Assembly (NCBI GenBank): GCA_963693285.1
Contig: OY848921.1
Location: 5,442,997-5,506,996, forward strand
Length of the DNA: 64,000 nt
From: Xestospongia muta
Lineage: Eukaryota; Porifera; Demospongiae; Haplosclerida; Petrosiidae
Direction: 5' to 3'
Under the pieces are notes generated by a model. The model made no database searches. It saw only the letters and a list, made by a program, of their open reading frames with translations, and was not told where the DNA came from. Position 1 is the first letter of the stretch. Every line of letters begins with the position of its first letter. Position numbers and translations under genes: made by a program. Below are positions 12,829 to 23,645 of the stretch, piece by piece.

Positions 12829-13248
12829 TCTTCCATGTATTTACTAGTCAAAGAATGACCTCTTAATATCAACCACTCATGGATGATTTGTTGCAGCACT
12901 TCATTACTTTCATCTGTTAGCATATCGATACAACAGCTTCCCCATAACCTTTGTACATCTTCACCATTAAAAGCAAGTAGTTTGATCTCACTGGCAGTAA
13001 ACTTCTTCTTACAATCAAAATTTGTTTTCAATGTATCATACATGCTTACTTCTATCTCACTAAATAACTGAAAACATAAGTCACTAATGTTTAGGTGATG
13101 TCATCATTATGTGACATCACTATGTGTCATTTATTATGATGTCATCATAGTCAAGTTACACTAACAATCACCCCAAATCTCAAATCATATCGTCTCGCTG
13201 TTAACTTCTCTTCCAGCTTTACATATGTGATAGCTTGCTCAGTACTTC
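12825..13248 (-). CDS. Small minus-strand gene or 3' gene fragment, unknown function
   Basis: The last exon (about 12825-13068) follows a TTTTCAG acceptor and encodes about 80 residues ending GHSLTSKYMED. A possible preceding exon (about 13172-13248) reads TEQAITYVKLEEKLTARRYD and ends at a GTGATT donor, and the two exons are phase-compatible. The body is charged, with FTASEIKLLAFNGED and two cysteines (GSCCIDM). The ending I-I-H-E-W-L-I-L-R-G-H-S faintly recalls the C-terminal motif of some transposon-derived proteins, but this is not a firm match. No upstream exon or start is clear, so it may be a truncated gene. Confidence 0.35.
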
Positions 13249-13269
13249 CTTTGCATTATATTATTAGTT

Positions 13270-13560
13270 GACTACTAATGACGACATATATAGTCAATAG
13301 CTTGAAACGGACCGTGGGATATATGCTTAGATTTAGGACTGTATGTCGTTTATACAAACTTCATATATATATATATGTGTGTGTGTCAAAGTTCATATAT
13401 ATATATGGGTGTGTGTCTGTCTTTGTGCGTGTATGCTCGTCTCAAGTTGCCAGACGCAAGGAAAACTGAGAATTGAGCTTAATTAAGAAATAATTATTGC
13501 AAATATCACGTGATGGAGGCGTGTTATTACTTTTTATATAAAAGCTAAATAATTATGAAG
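13270..13560. repeat. Repeat R3 second half with (TA)n/(TG)n tracts
   Basis: About 13440-13550 matches 540-640 at the window start, including TTAATTAAG, the CACGTGATGG box and GGCGTGTTATTA. Short TA and TG tracts precede it at about 13365-13415. No gene. Confidence 0.6.
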
Positions 13561-14470
13561 GCCGTACTATACGTCTATTGCCTCAGCTTCATGAAAATAT
13601 AAATTGAGATAGACCTTACTTTCATTATCGTTTATTTAGCAACAGCTTAAAAAAATCTGCAATTCTAGAAAACAATGTAATTGTATTCATGAATTTAATT
13701 GTAGTCTGGCCACTGTACATATCTATTATTTTCGTGTTCACACGTTACTTTATACTTATCGTTAATCAATAGTATGAATGTATCAATATGTCCCTGATAT
13801 TATTTCAATGATTTCAAATATATAAAAATTAATAATATTTACCAACCATAATTAGAGTTGATGAATATCCTTAATTGGTCATTATATAATGTAGAGATGA
13901 TGCAGTTGTCATCACTAATATCTTGTTTGCATTCTTTGAAATTGGACTGATACTAGCTAACATTTTCTTCATTTTTAATAAAATGTTTTTAGTTACTTAT
14001 TTATTTAATTTTTAATATATAAGTTATTGTTAACTAATAAAAGATATAACATACTGGAAAGCAATGAGTTTCCATGTTCAGTCAACAGACAAAAATATTC
14101 TTACATATTGTGATGAAGAAATAATAGTAATAATTATAAATGACTAAAGTAAAGACAACAGAAAATTATGTGAGAAATTAGCATTGTTGATTACATTACA
14201 TTTTTACCCACTTTGGCTACTTATGTATGGATTTTTGTATAAGTTTGTGTATGTTATGTATTGTTTATGACTATTTGTGTAGGTGTTAGTCGCGTTTGTT
14301 TTTTTTCCCTGTAACTCACTCTTTGTTGTTTTCTTGCATTATAATCTTTTGAAAACTGAACCTTGGTTATTGCAATGTATATGCGTTCTTTTATGCTTTA
14401 TTTTTTTCATATCCCTGCATTTTTTATTTTTCTAAAATGTTTGTTTTTATTATTTATATAAATATGAACT
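13561..14470. other. AT-rich spacer, nothing recognised
   Basis: No ORF, repeat family or RNA that I can support. Confidence 0.4.
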
Positions 14471-14475
14471 GACCA

Positions 14476-16570
14476 TCAAACCAACATTGTTTGTGTACTA
14501 TAAATTGAAGGAAAATCTTTGTACAAGTACACACTAATGTCATAGTATGTAATCAATGTTAGTGCATTGATTATAATTTCATCTTCTGCAGTAATTAATA
14601 TCTCATTGGTACCTACTCTAGTAGTGGAGTTAGTAATTATGGCACATCTATTTTGTCTCTGATGACATAGTCCAACAGACTGTGATACTAGTCTCATTTG
14701 TGATACTAGTCTTATTTAAATTATGTGTCATCACATCAGATAGAGGATGACTGGGAACTAAAATAGAGTGAACCTAGTTAACTATATTTCATACACTTTG
14801 TACTATGACAGTGTCTCTGTAGTAGCCATAGTTCCCTTGTTTATACATTGCTATAAATGTTTTGTATGAGAGGAGATTAGTATCAAATAATGCATACATT
14901 GATATGAACTTTACACTTCATTCACTAACCAGTAAACATCGGTAATAGCAATAATAGTAGTTACAATACAATCAAAGTTTATAATACAGTGAATGACACA
15001 AAATGTCCAATTGATTGATGGAATAACTGAGAAAGAATTAATACCTGAAAATGCCTGTACACTAATTGCACTAGTAGTTGGTCCTAGAATATTATATTAG
15101 AGTCTAACTATGGGGTTATAACTTGTTACTGGTATCAGTTCCTTTCATTGTCATCTCATTGTGACTACCTCCTTACCCAGAGTGTAACAGTAAATATATA
15201 TTTTAGTTGTTTGGCTATGATTTTTGGCATTGAGTTGATGTTGTGATAAATCAAAATTGTTTGAAATCACAAACTAAGTAGTGTTGTAATACCTTCTGAT
15301 GTTTTGCCATCAGTTATATATACATTAAAATTTGTATTGTTGTGGAGCAAAATATATTTGAAAGAAGTTCAACTGCATTAAACTATACAGCATAAATATC
15401 AACTTGATTATACACACCTACATATTAATTCATTATTAAGATACATCAATACCACAAACACTATAATTTCATGTATATTAGAAATTTTAGATTAGAACAA
15501 AATATAATATTATTCAATAAATTGAGATCTATAAACACAACATTCATGGGTTCCAGACTGGACAGTAAGAGGTGTTAGAGGACTCCAGTTGAGTTCTGGT
15601 GTCAGCATTATTTTAACTCTAATATTACAAATACTAAATAAGAAAGCCACAAACAAGTAATTAAAGGGGTATATTGTTTACCATCTTCAAGAGTGGCAAA
15701 CAATCCCAAACAGGTCTCTGATTGAATGTTCAAGCAATTTGCTCACAGCTATATCCTATTACTCCATTTGATATGTACAGAAATTTAAGTTGAGACATAG
15801 ACAGTAAGTATTACTATGCTGTGCAAGTAGTCTAATTATGCGCATAACCCTCTAAATGTGTCACTGATTGGATGTTAGTCTGAATAAATCTGTCCACATC
15901 TACTTTCCATGACTACAATGAAACTTTAATTGATATCTATTTACCAAATATGGTCTTTAGACAAATATTAGATCCAAAACAATTTATAATATACACCAGA
16001 AACAAAAGGACTAGTAGCCAATATGTGCAGAGAAATGACCATGTCCATAACATAATTATTACTATATGTACCAGTACAATACTTCCTTTGTAGTATTTCA
16101 TAAAAATTAATTGAATTCATGAGAAAATATTTATTAAATAATTTAATAGTTTCTATTATTTTTGATATTTATAGCATATTTCATTGATGAGATCATTAAT
16201 TACTTTATGTATACATTTATCACTAGAGAGTTTATTAGATGAATTTTTGTAAAAGTGTATATTTTACTAAATATTTGGCAAGTACATACAGTCTGTGACA
16301 TTATATTAACATAATGTTTTCACACATCACATCCCCTATTTGTGTTGTGTCATGTATTATGTTTTTGCCATATCACTGGTAGTTAGTGGTTGTATCAGTT
16401 CCATTGCTGGTAAGTATTGTACTGGTACATATAGTAATAGTTATGTCATTTAAAAAAACTACATCACTGTGACATGGTAATACAAACAATGGGAATAGTA
16501 CATAAATGGTATTATCCATTTCAGATATTGTACTGTTTTTGATAACCACAAAATCATGTTTCAATTAATC
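14476..16570 (-). pseudogene. Diverged relic of an FN3-type receptor gene
   Basis: Several minus-strand pieces look like FN3 exons with splice sites but are too broken to join. About 16373-16564 reads T-I-S-E-M-D-N-T-I-Y and T-I-L-T-S-N-G-T-D-T. About 15560-15610 reads ELNWSPLTPLTV. About 15682-15735 ends in LFATLED before a GTAAAC donor, matching the F-T-T-L-E-D-G exon end of FN3-1 in the array genes. A piece near 15045-15085 reads P-T-T-S-A-I-S-V-Q-A-F. About 14476-14697 reads T-N-E-I-L-I-T-A-E-D-E-I-I-I-N-A. It belongs to a more distant relative than the five main genes. Stops and missing segments mark it as decayed. Confidence 0.45.
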
Positions 16571-16779
16571 AATATATTCCATGTCAAAATTAGAAACTAC
16601 ATATTGTATGTATTGTATTACTTAATCTCTAAGTTGTTCATTTATACTGTATCAATTTATCTCTAAATTTATTTGTGTGATCATTGCTTCTAGAACATTC
16701 TGTCATCTTGATATATTATAACCAACAGTGTATGTATTCTGATTATACCCTAACCTGCAGATTTTACCCACGTCACATT

Positions 16780-18075
16780 GGTGTCAAGAGTGGGATGGCT
16801 ACTTTCGACTTACCCCTTCCAGAGATTACTGTTGAAGAGTTACCCCGGGCATCATGGACTCGATTGGAACTTGCATCTGCTGCAAAAGAATGGAAGAACT
16901 AGAAGCAAGCATCAATCCTGCCTGCGATATTGCGAGGGATACTAGTAGACTACTATGTCGATCTGGATGCAACCACTAAAGCTGACCTGAAGCTACTGAA
17001 AACAACGCTTATGAAGAAAGCTGGCCTGCCTTATGACCTACTAACAGAGGGGAAGCTGTTCATATCTTGTTGTTTGGTTAATGCTATATTCTATACAGAC
17101 AGTCTTGTAGGACAAATGGCTACTAAGGTCCTATTAGATACTGGAGCTGCTGTCTCTGTCACATGATGCGAGTTCTGACCAGAGGAGCACCATCAAAAAC
17201 TGACAGAGTCACTAAGAGCTGTGGATGCCACTGGTAAGCCACTAGATGTTGTTGAAAGAGCAAAAACTGCAGTGTCCCTGGGATCATATAGCACCGAGGA
17301 GGAGTTCATTATCATTTGCAACCTAACTCTAGATTGTCTACTGGGTGTGGATTTTTTTAAGGAGCATGGTGTTGTTGTGGACTGCCAATGTAATACTCTC
17401 TCAATTGGGAAGGATTCATGATGCTATGACCAGTGTTTATGGGACAGCAACAAGAGAAAATTAATAGTGTATTTGTTATAGTCACTGTCAACATGGACAT
17501 ACAAAGGTGTATGATACAACCAATACAGGGGGAGCTAAAGAAAGAGTATAGCACTTTTTGTGAGGCACTACTTTAACCGATGAGCAGTGCCTCTCCCAAG
17601 AATCTGTGTATCGCAAGAACACCAAGTCTAGTTAGGTCAGGACAGGAGGTTGTTCTACAAGTGATGAATGTCGGCCCCACACCAATAACCATTTACAAAG
17701 GTATAAAGCTTAGAGAAGCAACCCCCCAACACAATCTGATGCTGGTGGTTAATAACATAAATGATGTGTTGGCTATCCAAACAGACCAATCACAATTCCC
17801 AGATTTTAACTTTAATTGCTCTGATTTGACAATCTCAGAGAACACACAACTCCAAAATCTCTTGGCCCAATTTGCCGATTTATTTGTGGCTAAAGGAAGA
17901 CCAGTTGGTCGAACACTGGCTGTCAAGCACTCAATTCTGACTGAAGGACAACCTGTGCAACAACCATTAAGAAGCATTTCTGAGGTAGACAAGAGTGTTG
18001 TTGATGTGGAAGTCACAAAAATGCTTGAGCAAGGAGTGGTGAAACCCAGTAGTATGACTGACCACAGTTGATTCA
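16780..18075 (+). mobile_element. Ty3/gypsy gag-protease-pol fragment, decayed
   Basis: A gag-like segment (16795-17055: W-x-R-L-E-L-A-S-A-A-K-E-W, then R-G-I-L-V-D-Y-Y) leads into a retroviral-type aspartic protease with the D-T-G-A-A-V-S active-site motif near 17140. The protease continues in another frame to DCLLGVDFFKEHG (17221-17421). An open frame at 17580-18071 matches the region before gypsy reverse transcriptase (QNLLAQFADLFV, then a V-K-H-S-I-L-T-E-G-x-P motif and LEQGVVKPSS). It stops where the RT core should begin. At least three frame changes or stops separate the pieces. No LTR is visible at either end. Confidence 0.75.
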
Positions 18076-20330
18076 CCAAACACATGTGCGAATTTTCTTA
18101 GAAGCACCACTGTTGAAGATTGGAGATGGGAGAGAGTTACGTCGACTTCATGACACAGTGTTACAACACATTAGCACAATAAAAGCAATGGAATGTGAAC
18201 CATCAGGCTCATTCATTACCTCTGTCATCGAACTTAAATTAGATACAACAATTATGTTTGAATGGCAGAAACACAGCCAAACGGCTACATCAGTACCACA
18301 CTACCAGGCACTGTTAGACTTCATAAATCTTTGGGCACAAGCCTCAGAGACTTCCACAACAAATTCACTAAAGAATGAACTGAAAAAAAATTTCCATGCT
18401 GGCTAACCATTACCATCTTTAGTTACCACCACTGACAACTTCGAAATGCTGGTGTGTGTCTTATGTAAACCAGAGAAGCATCTGCTATTTAATTGCATCA
18501 AGTTCAAAGAATTGCCACACGAGGATAAGTCTGACCTGGAGCTAGCGGATCCAGAGTTTGGAACACCTGGCTGAATTGATGTTTTGTTAGGTGTAGACGT
18601 GTTCACACAAGTTTTGTTACATAGTTGGCGGGTTGGTCCAGTCAACTCTCCTATTGGCATTGAAACAAAATTTGGTTGAATAATTGCCAGTGCTACAAAT
18701 GGTCAAGGCACCAAGATTGTATCACATCATATCACAACAATGCTAGATGATATCTTCAAGAGATTCTGGGAAGTTGAAGAACCCCCATACCAAGTAGATA
18801 CTAACTGCTGGTAAAGGGAAAAAAAAACTGCCATGAAGTATTTTGAAACACATTATTCTCACTTTTCCAGTGGACGATTTGTCGTTCCATTACCACATAA
18901 AGAGAATACACCAGTTATGGGAGAATCTAGATCTCAAGCAGTAAGAAGATTCTTACATTTAGAGAAATCACTATCATTAAAATGACCTTCCAAGCAGTTT
19001 AACGATGTCATCAACAAGTATTTTGATGAAGACCATGCTGAACCCATTCCAGTAGCAGACCTGAAATAAACTCCATCATCTATCTTCTAATGCACATTGT
19101 TCAGAAAGAATCAAGTACAACAACTAAACTTTGAGCAGTGTTTAACGCTTCAGCTAAATTCATGACTAGCGTATCACTTAACGATACCCTTTTTGTTGGT
19201 CCAACAGTTCACTCACGTTTAGTTGACGTACTGTTATGATTTCGTTTACATAGAATTGCTCTAACTACTGACATTAGTCGGATGTCTCGTGCAGTGGAAC
19301 TAATTAAATCTGATTGTGATTATCATCGATTCGTGTGGAGATGTAATCCTAATGAACACCTCCGAGACTATCGTATGACACGTATTACATTTGGAGTGTC
19401 TGCTTCTCCATTTGGAGCTAACATGGCTGTGCGACAAAATGCAATTGATCATATTAGTGTATTTCCATTGGCAGCTGAACCAGTGTTAACATCATTCTAT
19501 GTTGATGATGGCCTGACAGGTGCTGACTCAATAGATGAAGCCATCAGTTTGCAGAAACAGTTAGAGAATTTATTTGCTAAAGGAGGATTTCTTTTGAGGA
19601 GGTGGAATTCTATATCTCCTTCTGTTGTAGAACAAATAAATCCTGAGTTACGAGATTCACGAAACGTTCTCTTAATTATGGAATCACCAGGTTATACAAA
19701 AACACTTGGGATAGAGTGGAATTCAAGACTTGATTAGTTTCGAATAACAGTCAACAAACTGTCTCAAATTGACAAGATCACCAAACAAAGATTTGTGTCA
19801 GATATTGCAAAAATGTACAATGTATTAGGATGGTGTTCACCTATCATTAAAAAGGTTAAAATATTGTTGCAAAGAGTATGGGAATCAGGAGTGGATTGGG
19901 ATCAAGAAATACCACAAAACATTACTGAAGAATGGTTATATGGAAATATCTATCAAAAAAATCAATCGATATTACTTTCTCAAGGATGCTACAATAAGGG
20001 AACTCCAGTTGCATGGATTTTGTGATGCTTCAGAGGATGCATTTGCTGGTGTTGTCTACATTCAAATGACTGACTCTGAGGACAAAGTACATACCTCATT
20101 GGTATTGGCAAAAACAAAGGTTGCTCCTATCAAGAGGTTGACAATCTCACGTTTAGAACTTTGTAGACCATATCTCCTTACGAAAATTCTCCATCATGTG
20201 AGAGAAGTACTAAAGATATCATCTTCAAGAGTGTTTGCTTGGACTGATAGCACAATAGTGCTGGATTGACTGAAGGGCAATCCATGAGTGGGCCAGCGTC
20301 TACAATACATCATGGCCCCTGAGATGATTA
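18076..20330 (+). mobile_element. BEL/Pao gag-pol fragment, decayed
   Basis: Domains follow BEL/Pao order. A DUF1759-type gag (about 18100-18400: RRLHDTVLQH and SVIELKLD motifs) is followed by a zinc knuckle (C-V-L-C-x4-H-x4-C near 18450) and the end of the DUF1758 protease (I-D-V-L-L-G-V-D-V-F near 18575). Reverse transcriptase covers 19080-19740, with T-D-I-S-R-M and the catalytic F-Y-V-D-D-G-L-T-G. RNase H/A17-type sequence covers 19780-20270 (HGFCDASEDAFAGVVY and RLTISRLELC). Numerous stops (for example 18406, 18660, 19737 and 20269) and frameshifts make it inactive. It abuts the gypsy fragment on the left without a visible LTR. Confidence 0.85.
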
Positions 20331-20423
20331 CCAGCATACTTGTAAGAGTATCCTTTGGGCGGTCTGGGATACGACTGGTAGTCTCCCTTTAAACGTAACA
20401 AGGCTACTGTATTGTAGGCCTAG

Positions 20424-21185
20424 TTGAGTAAAGACAATAATAAAAAAGTCAAAAGTCACTCTATCCCAAAAGAGAATGGAGCTTCCACTTGGTTTACTGT
20501 TCTACTCTTCACGGAGCATGGCTTCACCCTACATAAGTCTGCTTTTCATGATGGTCTGGCCCAACGGTATGGTTGGACACCATCTTGTCGGCCCTCCAAA
20601 TATGAATGTGGTAACACTTTCCACGTAGAGCACCCATTCTCTTGTGCAAAAGGTGGCTTCCCATTACACAGCTACAACGAGATCCGAGACATCTCACCAT
20701 CCCTGCTCACAGAAGTATGCAATGAAGTGTGTGTTGAACCTGAATTCCAACCAGTGAGATCCAACCAACTTAATGGAACCTCAGCCAACACTCACGATTG
20801 TGCAAGGTTGAATGTGTCGGCCAACGGAGTCTGGAGTGGTAGATTTAAGAAGACCTTTTTCGATGTGAGAGTGTTCAACCCCCTCGTCCCCTCCAACAGA
20901 AACCAGGCATTACCACCAGTGTACAGGAAGTACGAACTTGAAAAGAAGCGGGCCTATCACAGCGGAAACAAGAAGTGGAGCACTCCTCTTTTACACCACT
21001 TGTTTTTTCAGCCACAGGAGGTATGGGCAATGAAGCCACCACTTTTTATAAGCGTCTAGCATTGCTGCTTGCCCAGGAATGGGACTCCTCATATAGCATG
21101 ACTTTATGTTAGTTACGGTACTGCCTCAGCTACTCCCTCCTTCGCTCTTCCACTTAAGCAATCAGAGGTGCGAGATCCTCTTAGG
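20424..21185 (+). mobile_element. C-terminal fragment of a third retroelement protein
   Basis: A 211-codon frame carries a zinc-ribbon-like pattern (YECGNTFHVEH-x3-C-A-K-G-G-F) followed by N-E-I-R-D-I, a DCARLNV motif and FFDVRVFNP. After the stop at 21059 a shifted frame continues with GGMGNEATTFYKRLALLLAQ. I know this block as a conserved C-terminal portion of reverse-transcriptase-bearing element proteins repeated in many marine invertebrate genomes, but I am not sure of the element class. One frameshift near 21020 and a stop in the distal part show decay. No RT core of this element is present here. Confidence 0.65.
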
Positions 21186-21443
21186 GACATCTAGTGAGGA
21201 TACATACAGCCATTGACCCTATCACTACCGAATCACATATCCATGAGAATGACCATTGACTTACTATACTTCACCCTATTAGTATTTAATATTTTTTCTA
21301 TATTTTATTTCACCTATCATTATCTATCTATCTATATATTATTATTAATATAGTAATTTCCCACTATCTTGAATCCAGTATAGCCAGTTTGTTAATTATT
21401 ATTTTATTTATTGTTCAATTTATATAGTTGCTGATGAACTTAC
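21186..21443. other. AT-rich spacer with short TCTA repeats
   Basis: About 21315-21345 holds TATC/TCTA repeats, as can occur at a retroelement 3' tail. From about 21400 the spacer repeat R2 begins. No gene. Confidence 0.4.
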
Positions 21444-21790
21444 GTCCTCTTGATCTACAGAGAACACTGTTCTCAAAACACACAGTCAGCACGGCTGGAT
21501 AGGTAATACTTCTAAGTCTACTCGTTGATAATGAAGACGCACGAATGAAATACCCAGCATGTATGTCAGATGTGTCTTAACACAGACAAACTTAAAGAGA
21601 GGTAAACTTTTATTAAACTTAATTAATAAACTTTTGATTAAAATATGGTTTTCGTTGTTTAATAACAAAAGGATATAATAATCAAATAGCATAAGGAAAA
21701 GTAAAGTGACTTGATAAACTTTTAAAAGTATCTCGTTTTTATTTCACGTTTATTTACTTTTTAAGCCCAGCATTTGTTTGATTCTCTCTC
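21444..21790 (-). promoter_or_regulatory. R2 spacer block: candidate 5' leader exon, copy 1
   Basis: Minus strand: a conserved block of about 175 bp ends at a GTAAGT donor (at 21443-21438). It contains the pieces shared by all R2 copies: GACACATCTGACATAC, GAGAACAGTGTTCTC-type text and CCAGCCGTGCTGAC. This copy lies 10 kb upstream of gene 1 with retroelement fragments between, and lacks the GC-rich element seen in other copies. If it ever served gene 1, its leader intron would now hold the retroelement mosaic. Confidence 0.4.
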
Positions 21791-21799
21791 TCAGAAAGC

Positions 21800-22700
21800 A
21801 AACCTCTTATAATGTGCCATTATATTATACCTGTCTTTTGAGTAAAAATACATTACTTAAAACATTTCTTGCACCAGTGATAGTAACTATATAAACTTAT
21901 GGAATATAAGTATCTAAAGAGTGTATGTATGATTTATAATATATATAAGTGTAGCTGTAAATAACTTAGATTTGTATTAAATGATGTATTTTTTGTAGGT
22001 TCAACTGAGAAAGAATGTATAAATGTTTCCACTACTGTTAATTGCAACATGTCATAGTATAAAATAAATCTACTTCCATATAGTGAGTAAGATATCATTA
22101 GGCATCAATGAAGGCTTTCAATTGAATTAGAAAAGAAAGCATCATTAACAATGACTGAGTCATTAATTGGTGAGTTTTCAAGAACTAAATTAGTAGGTTA
22201 TGGATTAAATAATTTTATTAATACTTTCAGTTGCTCATTTACCATCCTTTAATATAGTGAAGTGAATATGCTGACTTTTTTAGCTCCATTAATGGTTTTA
22301 GAGACATTCAATTTCTGAGTGATGTTTGATGTTATTATAGTGTTAGTATTTGATATATTACACATCACTATGTAACCATCAAAACTTCCATATTGCATGT
22401 ATTGAAATGGAGGATTCCATGTTATTATGTACAATGTGCTTGAAAGGTCTATTTTGAATAAGTCCTATAAAAATATGATTTGTATTAGATAAAATATTTA
22501 AAGTCAACGAAATATATTTTCTGCAATGTGATTATGATAAAACCATTGACATTTTATGCAAATCACATGAGACATCCAATGTTTATAAAAAGATATCTAC
22601 AATACTAAGAATGAGTCCTATTAGTAGTCAGGGCAGTTGATGTATCAAAGGAACAGTAGTATGTTGCAATAGTATTAGTATTATTAGAATTAAGCCACAC
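21800..22700 (-). pseudogene. Receptor gene relic (FN3 and EGF exons)
   Basis: Minus-strand remnants in gene order. About 22600-22690 is the Ca-binding EGF exon. About 22249-22440 is FN3-1 ([20 protein letters not shown] intact, then a deletion that removes the second half). About 22085-22190 is a piece of FN3-2. About 21960-22070 and 21830-21920 are the two exons of FN3-3. No signal, membrane or tail exons remain. The relic sits directly 3' of gene 2 and the same relic recurs 3' of gene 3 (36.33-36.90 kb), so it was already dead when the 15-kb unit was copied. Confidence 0.75.
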
Positions 22701-22999
22701 ATCTACTGGCACCCTCCTCCACTGACATAGCATCAGCAATAAGTATTTAGAAACAAAGAAAAGATGAGTGTCTAGCACAAATTAGTATTAATATATGTCA
22801 ACTATTATGAACAAAACAATTTTATTGGATAATATTGCTACAACTAGATTAGTAACACTACTGTGACTTTTAATATTAAGAAAATGAATATGCAGCCAAA
22901 TTGTATCACACCAAAATCATTAATTGGTAATAGAATTTGCACTTTTTCCTTCTACAATTGCTAGAAATAAGAATATAATCAGGAGTTATTTATAGAAAA
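22701..22999. other. 3' flank of gene 2
   Basis: Homologous to the 3' flanks at 36905-37220, 46100-46430, 50470-50670, 51870-52140 and 62690-62990. No coding potential; probably 3' untranslated and downstream sequence of the receptor family. Confidence 0.5.
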
Positions 23000-23577
23000 C
23001 TAACCATTATTTGTAGAAACTGAAGGAAATCCTTGCTTTTGTGCAGTCACATCCATACAATAATCATAATGTTTTGCCATTTCACAATGTTCTACATCTG
23101 AGGCTCCATTTTTACTACAGTATATTTAATGTCCAGTGTATATCATCATTGTATATGTCAACTTACCTTGCTCTCTTAGGAGGGGGAACAGGAGGAATTG
23201 GTTTTGTTTGTGCAGTCATGACTTTGCCATAGGTATAATTGTATGAAACTTGATACTGTTCTACATTTGATGTTCCAAGTTTACTATAGTATATATGTAC
23301 AGTGTATATAATCATTGTATATGACTGCTTTACCTAGCTTTCTTAGGAGGTGGAACAGGAGGAATTGGTTTCTTTTGTGCATTCATGATTTTGCCATAGG
23401 TATAATTGTAAGGCATTTCTACATGTGAGGTTCTATGTTCACTATAGTATATGTACAGTGTATATCATTATTGTATATGACTGGTTTACCTTGCTTTCTT
23501 AGGAGGTGGAATAGGATGAATTGGTTGCTTTTTTTCATTATTCATTGTACTATAGTTATATATATACATATATATGC

Positions 23578-23645
<68 letters not shown>

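Noticed and set aside
17090..17160. DTGAAVS aspartic protease motif as a possible host protease
   Set aside because: It is embedded between gypsy gag-like and pol-like segments and followed by stops, so it is a retroelement remnant.
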